Of a stretch of DNA of 8,418 nucleotides, positions 1 through 6,890 are shown in pieces (positions within the stretch are counted from its first letter, which is position 1; every line of letters starts with the position of its first letter). Location: assembly GCA_051005135.1 (NCBI GenBank), contig JBPCJQ010000055.1, forward strand, positions 1 through 8,418, read 5' to 3'. The notes beneath the pieces are model-generated. The model was given only the letters and a program-made list of their open reading frames with translations, was not told the origin of the DNA and did no database searches. The DNA comes from DATAQC01 sp051005135 (GTDB taxonomy: Bacteria; Actinomycetota; Acidimicrobiia; Acidimicrobiales; AC-14). A program made the translations under genes and the position numbers.

Positions 1-738
1 GTCGGGGTCAGCAACTACCACCCCCCAACCGTCCCCACCCTGTGTGCCCCCGGCGACCCCTCCGCCCCCCGCGACCTCCTGCTCCAGGACGGCTGGCCCG
101 CCAGCCAGATCCGCACCCTGATCGACGGCAAGGCCACGGCCGCCAACATCCGCGCCGGCTTCCAGTGGCTGGCACAGGCCAGCACGCCGAGCTCTTTCTC
201 GGTGTTCCACTACTCGGGCCATACCAAGCAGAAGGCGCTCCCTCCCGGCCAGACCGACGGTGAGCAGTACCACGAGTTCATGTGGTCGGTCGACAACCAG
301 CACATCTCCGACAACGAGCTGGCCGCCGCCATGAACCAGGTCCAGGGCAAGCTCTGGGTCGATATGTCGGCCTGCGAGGCAGCCGGGTTCGACAACGGCA
401 TCAGCGGGGCCGACCGGCTGTTCACGGCCGCCTCCCAGGAGAACGAGAAGGCCTACGAGATGGCCAACGGTGGGCGCTCGGTGTTCAACCAGCTCATCGT
501 CAGCTCGCTGTCCGGAGGAGCGTCGATCCAGCAGGCGGAGGCGACCGCAGCCGAAGCCGCCCCCCGGCTCACCGCCAACCAGCAGCCTTACGGTCCCCAG
601 AACCCCGTCATCGCCGGTGGCGACGGCAGCGACTGGTTCCTGAAGCCGCCGTCCTCCCCGCCCGGGCCCCTAGACGGGCTCACCGCAGTGCTCTCCGGCC
701 TTCTCGGCCCATTGGTACCCCAGACCCCAGGGCACTGA
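1..738 (+). CDS. Caspase-fold peptidase (C14 family), N-terminus outside window
   Basis: The frame is open from base 1 to a TGA at 736-738, giving 245 visible residues with the true start upstream. The first residues, VGVSNY, look like the first strand of the caspase fold. They are followed by a helix-strand pattern with IRTLIDGKATAANIRAGFQWL (the usual 'LLDGxATxxNI' segment of bacterial C14 peptidases). HYSGH at residues 70-74 supplies the catalytic His (H74). DMSACEAAGF supplies the catalytic Cys (C125). Between them lies the SVDNQHISDNELAAAM segment typical of the family. The residue after the His is Thr, where Gly is usual. The last 30 residues are Pro/Gly/Leu-rich and may be a flexible tail. 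Family members are Cys endopeptidases (metacaspase/orthocaspase-like), often cleaving after basic residues; substrate and location here are unknown because the N-terminus is missing. The next gene overlaps its stop by four bases, suggesting translational coupling. The family call is firm, the cellular role is not. Confidence 0.87.
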   Translation, partial: VGVSNYHPPTVPTLCAPGDPSAPRDLLLQDGWPASQIRTLIDGKATAANIRAGFQWLAQASTPSSFSVFHYSGHTKQKALPPGQTDGEQYHEFMWSVDNQHISDNELAAAMNQVQGKLWVDMSACEAAGFDNGISGADRLFTAASQENEKAYEMANGGRSVFNQLIVSSLSGGASIQQAEATAAEAAPRLTANQQPYGPQNPVIAGGDGSDWFLKPPSSPPGPLDGLTAVLSGLLGPLVPQTPGH

Positions 739-2270
739 CCACCACGCCCGACGTGGTGGTCGTGGGCGGTGGTCACAACGGGTTGGTGGCCGCGTGCTAC
801 CTGGCCCGGGCCGGCGTCGACGTACTCGTGCTCGAGGCCCTCGACGGCCCCGGCGGCGGGTCGCGCACCGCCGAGACAGTCCCCGGGTACCGCTTCGACC
901 TCCACTCGGTCGCCCACAACATGATCAACATGACCGACATACCGGCCGAGCTCGACCTGGCCGGGGCCGGCCTGGTCTACCAGGAGATGGACCCGTTCTC
1001 GGTGGCTGTCCACGCCGACGGGCGGCGGGTGCGCTTCTACCGGTCGATCGACGCCACCGTCGCCTCCATCGCCGAGGCCGACCCCGTCGAGGCCGCCGCC
1101 TACCGGGCGTTCATGGACAAGGCAGTGCCGGTGGTGCGCACCATCCTGCCCGCCCTCCGAGGCCAGATGTCAGCCCGAGAGATCCCCGAGCGATTAGGTG
1201 CCCTGGTCGGGTCGTTCCGCCACCGACCGGCGGAGACGGCCAGAGATCTCCTCGGCCCCTATGACTCGCTGCTGCGCCGGTGGTTGCCGAGCGACCTCAC
1301 CCGGGGACCGGTTGCCGCCTTTGCGGCCCACGCCGCCTCGGGGCCGGGGCTGCCGGGCGGCTCGCTCTACGCCTTCTGGCAGGCCGCCTACCACATGTTC
1401 GGCCAATGGCACGCCCGAGGGGGGGCCCAGAGCCTGGTCGACGCCCTCGTCACCCGCCTGGGCTCCCTCGGCGGCGAGCTGCGGTGCGGGGCGCCGGTGG
1501 CCCGCATAGAGGCACCCAACGGTGCGGTCACCGCCGTCGTCACCGAGGAAGGCGAGCGCATCCCGACCCGGGCGGTGATCACCGCAATCGACCCCAAGAC
1601 GGCACTGCTGGGCCTGCTCGACCCGCCGCTCGGCGGGCGCGTCGGCGCCGACCTGGCCGCTACCCGCCGGGGCAACGTGGTGCAGGCCCTCGTGCACGTG
1701 GCCGCCGACCGGCTGCCGCCCTACCCGGGGGCCCGTCCGGGTGACTGGAACGGGCTGCAGAGCTACGTCGACCACCTCGACGACCTGGTGGCGGCCTGGG
1801 CCGCGGCCGAAGCGGGCCGGCTCCCCGACCCGCTGCCGCTCTATGCCTTCACCACGTCGGCCATCGACAGCTCCCTCGCCCCCCCCGGCCACCACACCGT
1901 CTACCTGGCCTGCCCGGCCGCCCCAGCCACCGTCGAGGGCGGCTGGGACACACGGCGCCCAGAGCTCGTCGACCGGGTGTTGGCCACCGTCGAGGAGCGG
2001 GCGCCGGGCTTCTCCGCGGGCATCCAAGGGGTCCACGCCTGGACGCCGGACCTGATGGAGAGCACCGAGCGCTGGCCCGGTGGCCATCCCATGCACCTCG
2101 ACCTCGCTCTCGACCAGCTCGGCCCCTTCCGTCCCACCAAGGCCCTGGGCCGTCACCGCACGCCGGTCGGCGGCCTCTACGTCTCGGGCGCCGGCACCAA
2201 CCCCTCGGGCGGCATCTCGGGCAGCCCCGGTCGCAGGGCGGCCAAGGCTCTCCTGGCCGACCGCTGGTGA
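735..2270 (+). CDS. Phytoene dehydrogenase-like FAD/NAD(P)-dependent oxidoreductase
   Basis: About 511 residues if read from CTG at 735, the usual size for this family. The Rossmann motif DVVVVGGGHNGLVAA (residues 6-20, GxGxxG at 11-16) is followed by an acidic residue ending strand 2 (E34) and the GGGSRTAE segment, together the N-terminal FAD-binding part. The C-terminus carries the second FAD signature, GGLYVSGAGTNPSGGISGSP. The middle matches the substrate/cap region of the CrtI/PYROXD2-like group. The substrate is not predictable; no other carotenoid genes are visible, so carotenoid synthesis should not be assumed. No ATG lies near the expected N-terminus. CTG at 735 gives MTTTPDVVVVGGG, a normal family beginning, and overlaps the upstream TGA as CTGA. 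The alternative is GTG at 753, which would start inside the first beta strand. The open frame extends upstream to 282, but that part is the peptidase gene read in another frame. An MscS gene follows after 30 bases, probably in the same operon. Confidence 0.87.
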   Translation: MTTTPDVVVVGGGHNGLVAACYLARAGVDVLVLEALDGPGGGSRTAETVPGYRFDLHSVAHNMINMTDIPAELDLAGAGLVYQEMDPFSVAVHADGRRVRFYRSIDATVASIAEADPVEAAAYRAFMDKAVPVVRTILPALRGQMSAREIPERLGALVGSFRHRPAETARDLLGPYDSLLRRWLPSDLTRGPVAAFAAHAASGPGLPGGSLYAFWQAAYHMFGQWHARGGAQSLVDALVTRLGSLGGELRCGAPVARIEAPNGAVTAVVTEEGERIPTRAVITAIDPKTALLGLLDPPLGGRVGADLAATRRGNVVQALVHVAADRLPPYPGARPGDWNGLQSYVDHLDDLVAAWAAAEAGRLPDPLPLYAFTTSAIDSSLAPPGHHTVYLACPAAPATVEGGWDTRRPELVDRVLATVEERAPGFSAGIQGVHAWTPDLMESTERWPGGHPMHLDLALDQLGPFRPTKALGRHRTPVGGLYVSGAGTNPSGGISGSPGRRAAKALLADRW

Positions 2271-2300
2271 CACCGCCGCCGACTGGGTAGGTAGCCCATC

Positions 2301-3398
2301 GTGACGACGCTGCTCGCCGCCGCTGTGGCGCGCCAGCCCGTTTTGAGCTCGGGCCTCACCATCGTCGACTGGGTGGGCGCGGCGTTGATCCTGACCGTGG
2401 GCATAGCCGCCAGCGCCCTGCTGCGCACGGGCGTGCGCCGCAGCCTGCGTCGGGGCGACAGCGAGCGGATGGCCACCGAGGCGCTCACCCGGTTCCTGGG
2501 CTGGTCGGTGGTGGCCGCCGCCATCTTCTGGTCGCTGTCGGTGTTGGGCGTGCGCCTCGGCCCGCTGTTCGGCGCCCTGGGCATCGGCGGGGTGGCCGTC
2601 GCCTTCGCGGCGCAGAGCATCCTCGCCAACTTCCTGGGCAGCATCATCCTGCAGATCCGCCGGCCCTTCCGGAGGGGCGACCAGATCTCCACCAACGACT
2701 GCGAGGGCACGGTCGAGGAGGTCAACTTCCGCACCGTGCGCCTGCGCACCTACGACGGCCAGCGGGTGCTGGTGCCGTGCGCCGAAGTTCTGTCCAAGCC
2801 CATCACCAACCACACCACCCTGGGACGCCGGCGCACCGCCCTGGAGGTGGGGGTGGCCTACGACGCCGACCTCGAGGAGTGCCGCCGGCTGCTGCTGGCG
2901 GCCACGAGGGGGGCTGACGGCGTGAACGAGCACCCGCCCCCCGAGGTGTGGGTGACTGACTTCGGCGACTACTCGATCAACCTGGTGGTGCGCTTCTGGC
3001 ACGCCCCCGACACCGCCAGCCTGTGGCGGGTGCGCAGCGCGGTGGCCATTGCCGTCAAGGGCGCCCTCGACGGCGCCGGCATCGAGATCCCGTTCCCCCA
3101 GCGGGTGCTCACCTTCGCCGGTGAGGAGCGCCTACTCGTAGGCGATAGCAGCCAGCACGTTGAGGCGGGCCGCCCGCCGGGCGGGGAACACGGCGGCGCC
3201 CACGCCGAGCAGCCCGGCGATCACCACGTAAGCCACGAGCTGGCCGCCGGGCACCCGCAGGGTGTTGATGCCGGTGTCGGCGATGGCCCGCACCACCGCC
3301 CATCCGAAGAACACGCCGATCACCAGGCCCAGCACGGCTCCCAGCACGGCCACGATCACCGCCTCCCAGCGGATCATCCGCCTGGTCTGGCGCCGTGA
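2301..3398 (+). CDS. MscS-family mechanosensitive ion channel, with probably non-native C-terminal extension
   Basis: GTG start 30 bases after the oxidoreductase, with a modest GGTAGG-like site upstream. Hydrophobic segments lie near residues 21-41 and 64-83. The pore helix is GALGIGGVAVAFAAQSILAN (91-110), continuing to about 118, then RRPFRRGDQI, the classic TM3-to-beta-domain junction. The beta domain follows (EGTVEEVNFRTVRLRTYDGQ), then VPCAEVLSKPITNHT, where most MscS proteins have VPN; the Asn is Cys here. The alpha/beta domain ends at GIEIPFPQRVLTF (260-272), the normal family end. Such channels open under membrane tension to release solutes in osmotic downshock. No stop follows: from residue 278 the frame runs 88 codons through the 3' end of the convergent permease gene. 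This tail is rich in His, Gly, Glu and Asp and looks like antisense of a real gene. The core is secure; whether the tail is made is doubtful. Confidence 0.88.
   Translation: MTTLLAAAVARQPVLSSGLTIVDWVGAALILTVGIAASALLRTGVRRSLRRGDSERMATEALTRFLGWSVVAAAIFWSLSVLGVRLGPLFGALGIGGVAVAFAAQSILANFLGSIILQIRRPFRRGDQISTNDCEGTVEEVNFRTVRLRTYDGQRVLVPCAEVLSKPITNHTTLGRRRTALEVGVAYDADLEECRRLLLAATRGADGVNEHPPPEVWVTDFGDYSINLVVRFWHAPDTASLWRVRSAVAIAVKGALDGAGIEIPFPQRVLTFAGEERLLVGDSSQHVEAGRPPGGEHGGAHAEQPGDHHVSHELAAGHPQGVDAGVGDGPHHRPSEEHADHQAQHGSQHGHDHRLPADHPPGLAP
3129..3144. terminator. Hairpin at the convergent junction of channel and permease genes
   Basis: CGCCTAC and GTAGGCG form a perfect seven-base inverted repeat separated by TC; physically this would be a six-base stem with a four-base loop. 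It contains the permease stop codon (TAG read on the minus strand at 3134-3132) and lies just after the last family-like residues of the MscS protein. The position suits a bidirectional terminator between facing genes. There is no T-run on either side, so it would be a U-less hairpin of the kind proposed in actinobacteria, or simply a chance structure in GC-rich coding DNA. Confidence 0.3.
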
Positions 3399-5669
3399 CA
3401 TGCCGACCGCCCGCAACAGGCCGAGCTCCCGGGTGCGCTCCAGCACCGACAGGGCCAGGGTGTTGAGGATGCCCAACACCGCGATGACGATGGCCAGGGC
3501 CAACAGCACGCCTATCAGCGCCTGGAGCTGGTCGACCTTGGACGTGACCGACGCCTTGTACTGAGCCTGGTCCTTGAGCTCGACGTTGGGAAACGAATCG
3601 AGCACCGGCTTCATGGCGGCACGGGACTCGGCCACCGACACTCCCTTGGCCGACTTCACCACCACCACCTGGGCTTGGCGGCTGGTGTAGTTGCGCTCGA
3701 AGTCGGGATAGCTCAACACGTACTTGCCGGCGAAGTCGCTGCGCTTGTAGGTGCCGGCCACCCGCACATTCTGGACGCCCGTCTTGGCGAACTCCATGGG
3801 CACGGGGTCGCCCACCCTCCAGTGGTGGGACTTGGCCGTGTCCTCGGTGACCAACAGCCCGCTGCCGCCATCGGCGGGAGCCGATCCCGACACCATCTCC
3901 AGGTGGAACAGGCGGGCGAACGTCGAGGTCTGGGTGGCGGTGAGCTGGTTGTTGGCACCGTTCAGGCGCCACTGCCCGCTGGCGATCGTGACCACGTCGC
4001 CCAGCTGGGGCAGGCGGCGCAGCTCGTCGGCCAGCTCGGCGTTGAAACCCTCGAACGACTTGCCGGTCACCACGTAGTCGGCCGCGAACGTCTTGTCGAA
4101 CGTCTTGGTCACGGAGGCCTTGATCGAAGCCGACAGCACGGCCACGAAGCTGACGAGGGCCAGGCCGATCATGAGGGCCGCCGAGGTCGACGCGGTGCGG
4201 GCCGGGTTGCGCATGGCGTTCTCCCGGGCCAGGCGCCCGGAAAGCTTGAACAGCCGGGCCGGGCCGGCACCGATCACCCGGGCCAGGGGACGGGCGATCA
4301 CTACGGCCAGCACAGCTGCGCCGATCAGCACCCCGAGGGCGCCCAGGCCCACGAGCTGTATGCCCCTACCCCTCAGCCCGGCGGCGAGTGCCACCACGCC
4401 GAGCACCAGGAACGTCGCCCCGGTGGCGAGGCGGGCCGGCCGGGGGCGTGCTTCCACGGGCACGCCGGTATCGCGCAGGGCGGCCATCGGGGAGACCCGC
4501 GTGGCCCTGAGGGCCGGCAACAACGAGGAGAGAACGGTGACCACCACGCCGAGCGCGATGGCAATGACGATCGTCCGGCCCGCCAGCACGGTGGCCGACG
4601 AGGGCAGGCTTCCACCGAACGCGGCCAGCAGGGCCTTGAGGCCCTTCGCCACCAGGTAGCCAAAGCCCACCCCCACCACCGACGAGACGAGGCCGGTGAT
4701 GGCCGCCTCACCGAGCACCGAGGTCATCACCTGGCGGCGTCGCGCCCCGAGGGCGCGCAGCAGGGCCAGCTCCCTCGTCCGACTGGCCACGATGATCGAG
4801 AAGGTGTTGGAGATCAAGAAGGTGCCCACCAGCAGGGCCACGCCGGCGAAGATGCCCAGGGCGATGCCGATAAACTTCACGAAGCTGTTGGAGACGTCCT
4901 GGGCTTCCTGGGAGGCGAGCTGCTGGCCGGTGACCACGTCGTACCGCCCGCCCAGGGCAGCGTCGATGCGGTCGCGAACCTGGGCCTGGGAGCCCGCCCC
5001 CGACTTCACGTCGATGGCGTCGAAGGTGCCCGGCCGGTCCAGGACGCGGTGGGCCGTCTCCACATCGAAGATGGCCAGGGTGGCGCCGGCCAGGTTGTCA
5101 GCGCTGCCCACCTTCACCACTCCCACCACCGTGAAGTCCTGGGCTGGGCCCTGAAGCAGGACCTTGATGCGGTCGCCCACGTTGAAGTGGCTCTTCTTGG
5201 ACGTTGCCGCGTCGATGGCCACTTCGGTCGAATTGGTCGGGGGTCGTCCCTTCGCGTAGCGGGCGCGGGACAGCTCGGGGGACTGGGAGGCGGCGGCGCC
5301 GATGGTGGGGGGCCCGTTGCCACCGACGGTCTTGCCCTTGCGGTCCACCATCTGGGCGAAGCCCGAGATCACCCCAGTGGCACCCTTGACTCCGGGAACC
5401 CGCCGGACCTCGTCGACCAACGTCTCGGGCACCGGCTGGTACTTGGAGCTGTTGCCCCCCTGGTCCTGCTCGGTGAACGTGGAGTGCGACCGCACCCGCA
5501 CGTCGACGCCACCGTCGACCTCTTTGAACAGGCGCACGAAGGTGGCGTTGAGGGTATCGGTGAGCACCAGCGACCCGGCCACGAACCCCACGCCCAGCAC
5601 GACAGCGAGGGAGGTGAGGGCCAGGCGCAGCTTGTGGGCGGCGAGGCTGCGCAGGGTGGCCTTGAGCAC
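3132..5669 (-). CDS. ABC transporter permease with two FtsX domains (MacB/LolC-type)
   Basis: 845 residues from a GTG start, beginning three bases after the ATPase stop, so almost certainly translationally coupled to it. The N-terminus (MLKATLRSLAAHKLRLALTS, then a hydrophobic stretch to about residue 37) is the usual first membrane helix. A large extracytoplasmic domain (about 38-263) follows. The first FtsX unit has helices near 266-289, 317-342 and 364-386. Two more hydrophobic segments (about 415-432 and 437-460), a helix at 495-516 and a second extracytoplasmic domain lead to the second FtsX unit (helices near 715-738, 768-790 and 808-830). Each unit carries the coupling-helix signature, RTRELALLRALGARRRQV at 298-315 and RTRELGLLRAVGMSRRQT at 746-763, showing internal duplication. 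This class moves substrates such as lipoproteins, peptides or lipids out of the membrane by mechanotransmission rather than through a pore; the substrate here cannot be named. The protein ends LNVLAAIAYE, a normal family end, so this gene is the more credible partner in the overlap with the channel frame. Confidence 0.94.
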   Translation of the reverse strand: MLKATLRSLAAHKLRLALTSLAVVLGVGFVAGSLVLTDTLNATFVRLFKEVDGGVDVRVRSHSTFTEQDQGGNSSKYQPVPETLVDEVRRVPGVKGATGVISGFAQMVDRKGKTVGGNGPPTIGAAASQSPELSRARYAKGRPPTNSTEVAIDAATSKKSHFNVGDRIKVLLQGPAQDFTVVGVVKVGSADNLAGATLAIFDVETAHRVLDRPGTFDAIDVKSGAGSQAQVRDRIDAALGGRYDVVTGQQLASQEAQDVSNSFVKFIGIALGIFAGVALLVGTFLISNTFSIIVASRTRELALLRALGARRRQVMTSVLGEAAITGLVSSVVGVGFGYLVAKGLKALLAAFGGSLPSSATVLAGRTIVIAIALGVVVTVLSSLLPALRATRVSPMAALRDTGVPVEARPRPARLATGATFLVLGVVALAAGLRGRGIQLVGLGALGVLIGAAVLAVVIARPLARVIGAGPARLFKLSGRLARENAMRNPARTASTSAALMIGLALVSFVAVLSASIKASVTKTFDKTFAADYVVTGKSFEGFNAELADELRRLPQLGDVVTIASGQWRLNGANNQLTATQTSTFARLFHLEMVSGSAPADGGSGLLVTEDTAKSHHWRVGDPVPMEFAKTGVQNVRVAGTYKRSDFAGKYVLSYPDFERNYTSRQAQVVVVKSAKGVSVAESRAAMKPVLDSFPNVELKDQAQYKASVTSKVDQLQALIGVLLALAIVIAVLGILNTLALSVLERTRELGLLRAVGMSRRQTRRMIRWEAVIVAVLGAVLGLVIGVFFGWAVVRAIADTGINTLRVPGGQLVAYVVIAGLLGVGAAVFPARRAARLNVLAAIAYE

Positions 5670-5672
5670 CGC

Positions 5673-6440
5673 TCAGTCGCCCATGGCCTTGAGCCGGTCG
5701 AGCACCTTCTCGGCCGTGGGCGCCTCCATCTCACCGGCGACGCGCCCGTCCTCCAGGAACACGACGCCGTCGGCATAGCCCGCGGCGGTGGCGTCGTGGG
5801 TGACCATCACGATGGTCTGGTCGAGCTCGTCGACCGAGCGGCGGAGGAACTTCAGCATCTCGGCACTGGCCCTCGAGTCGAGGTTGCCGGTGGGTTCGTC
5901 AGCGAAGATGATCTCGGGCCGGCTGGCCAGGGCCCGGGCCCCGGCGACGCGCTGCTGTTGGCCCCCCGAGAGCTCGGCTGGGCGGTGCTTCAGCCGGTCG
6001 GCGATGCCCACCGCCTCCACCACGCTGTCGATCCACTCCTTGTCGGGCTTACGGCCCGCGATGGCCAAGGGCAGGGTCATGTTCTCGTAAGCGGTGAGCG
6101 TTGGGATGAGGTTGAACGACTGGAAGACGAAGCCCACCCGGTCGCGACGCAGGAGGGTGAGGTCTTTGTCGTCGAGGGTGGTGAGGTCTACGTCGCCGAT
6201 GTAAGCGTGGCCGCTGGTGACCGTGTCGAGGCCGGCCAGGCAGTGCATGAGGGTGGACTTGCCCGACCCCGACGGCCCCATGATGGCGCTGAAGCGCCCG
6301 TGGGGGAAGCCGACGCTGACGTTGTCGAGGGCGCGTACCTGGGTGTCACCCGAGCCGTACACCTTGACCAGATCGACCGAGCTGGCGGCGGAGCGGGCGG
6401 TGGCGGGCGGGGCGGCAGCGGGCTGTGGCGCAGGTGGCAT
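5673..6440 (-). CDS. ABC transporter ATP-binding protein (MacB/LolD-type)
   Basis: 255 residues. ATG start with a GAGGGA ribosome binding site eight bases upstream. All ABC ATPase motifs are present in order: Walker A GPSGSGKST (55-63), Q-loop VFQSFNLIPTLTAYEN (Q107), signature LSGGQQQ (157-163), Walker B IIFADEPTGNLDS (D181, E182) and the switch His in VMVTHD (H215). The wording 'FNLIPTLTAYEN' and 'ADEPTGNLD' is typical of the LolD/MacB/FtsE-like subfamily that pairs with FtsX-domain permeases, as the neighbour is. The Ala/Pro-rich first 20 residues precede the folded domain and may be a disordered extension. After the signature the sequence is RVAGARALA where RVAIARALA is usual, a minor substitution. 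It powers export by the permease encoded directly downstream, acting as a cytoplasmic dimer. Confidence 0.96.
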   Translation of the reverse strand: MPPAPQPAAAPPATARSAASSVDLVKVYGSGDTQVRALDNVSVGFPHGRFSAIMGPSGSGKSTLMHCLAGLDTVTSGHAYIGDVDLTTLDDKDLTLLRRDRVGFVFQSFNLIPTLTAYENMTLPLAIAGRKPDKEWIDSVVEAVGIADRLKHRPAELSGGQQQRVAGARALASRPEIIFADEPTGNLDSRASAEMLKFLRRSVDELDQTIVMVTHDATAAGYADGVVFLEDGRVAGEMEAPTAEKVLDRLKAMGD

Positions 6441-6459
6441 GTCGGGGATCCCTCGGCTA

Positions 6460-6474
6460 GCGGTCAGCGACCGC
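6460..6474. promoter_or_regulatory. Inverted repeat in the ABC operon leader (possible operator)
   Basis: GCGGTC and GACCGC form a perfect six-base inverted repeat around a three-base centre, 20 bases upstream of the ATPase start. It sits just after a TAGTAT box on the minus strand, where a transcription start would be expected, so a repressor bound here could block initiation. Equally it could be a small RNA hairpin in the leader. No regulator gene is visible in the window. Confidence 0.25.
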
Positions 6475-6476
6475 CG

Positions 6477-6505
6477 ATACTAGAGAGCCTCCCCTCCGCC
6501 GTCAT
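6477..6505 (-). promoter_or_regulatory. Candidate promoter of the ABC transporter operon
   Basis: Reading the minus strand, ATGACG (6505-6500) and TAGTAT (6482-6477) are separated by 17 bases. They match the housekeeping -35 (TTGACA) and -10 (TATAAT) hexamers at four of six positions each. The pair lies 36 bases upstream of the ATPase ATG. The -35 part overlaps the left arm of the hairpin after the upstream DUF6458 gene, so termination and re-initiation would share the same bases. This is only a motif match. Confidence 0.35.
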
Positions 6506-6530
6506 GCTGGTTTTCCGCGGTGACGGCGGA
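6495..6530 (-). terminator. Terminator-like hairpin after the DUF6458 gene
   Basis: TCCGCCGTCA (6495-6504) and TGACGGCGGA (6521-6530) are perfect ten-base inverted arms around a 16-base loop. The structure begins four bases downstream of the DUF6458 stop codon in the direction of minus-strand transcription. That is the classic place for an intrinsic terminator, separating this gene from the ABC operon. There is no T-run after the stem, so it would belong to the U-less class or act as an RNA-stability hairpin. Confidence 0.45.
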
Positions 6531-6534
6531 CGGC

Positions 6535-6786
6535 TCAGTAGCGGTCTCTGCGCACGAAACGGCGGCGCACGGCTGGCTCCTCCACGTAGTCGTCGCCCAC
6601 CCCCGGGCGGGCGCCTCCCCCGACCGCCCGTCCCAGGAACAGCAGGCTCCACAGCAGGCCGATCCCCCCTGCGATCATCAAGATCACCCCCACCGTGCGG
6701 ATGTCGACGCCGGACACGATTACGTGGACAGCGAAGGTGAGGATCGCCCCGACGGCGATGAGGAAGACGCTGATCCCGATACCCAT
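6535..6786 (-). CDS. DUF6458-like small membrane protein
   Basis: 83 residues starting MGIGISVFLIAVGAILTFAV. The ATG at 6786 is preceded by a strong GAGGAG site seven bases away, which decides the start; the open frame continues upstream to 6909 but that extension is not needed. There are two hydrophobic helices, about residues 4-22 and 33-52, joined by a short segment with VSGVDIRTVG. A charged cytosolic-type tail follows, rich in Arg and acidic residues (DDYVEEPAVRRRFVRRDRY). The beginning and the 'DIRTVGVILMIAGGIGLL' core are what I recall of DUF6458 proteins, common in actinobacteria and of unknown function. It is a single-gene unit: a hairpin follows it, and the gene upstream runs in the opposite direction. 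Confidence 0.85.
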   Translation of the reverse strand: MGIGISVFLIAVGAILTFAVHVIVSGVDIRTVGVILMIAGGIGLLWSLLFLGRAVGGGARPGVGDDYVEEPAVRRRFVRRDRY

Positions 6787-6890
6787 GTTGTCGCTCCTCG
6801 GTTGGGACGGCGTTGGCGCCCGATGCTGGAGATATCCCCCGTCGACACTTTCCACAAACCCCCGAGGAGCTGCTTGGGTAGGGCTCGGAT

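Noticed and set aside
282..734. Upstream extension of the oxidoreductase frame
   Set aside because: This part is the caspase gene read in another frame. The protein begins naturally at about 735, just before the nucleotide-binding motif.
1..738. Caspase as effector of a CBASS, retron or similar defence island
   Set aside because: None of the expected partners (cyclase, sensor ATPase, reverse transcriptase, TPR or NACHT protein) is in the window, and the peptidase N-terminus is not visible.
735..2270. Carotenoid biosynthesis cluster
   Set aside because: The enzyme is only phytoene-dehydrogenase-like, closer to the PYROXD2-type group, and no crtB, crtE or related gene is near it.
1194..3002. 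Long minus-strand open frame opposite the oxidoreductase and channel genes (about 602 codons)
   Set aside because: It has no recognisable domain, an Ala/Gly/His/Arg-rich composition, and covers two well-supported plus-strand genes.
3675..6740. Very long open frame on the plus strand opposite the ABC transporter genes (about 1,021 codons)
   Set aside because: It is antisense to two genes with complete family motifs, and its translation is low-complexity, rich in His, Gly and Arg, as expected for a codon shadow in GC-rich DNA.
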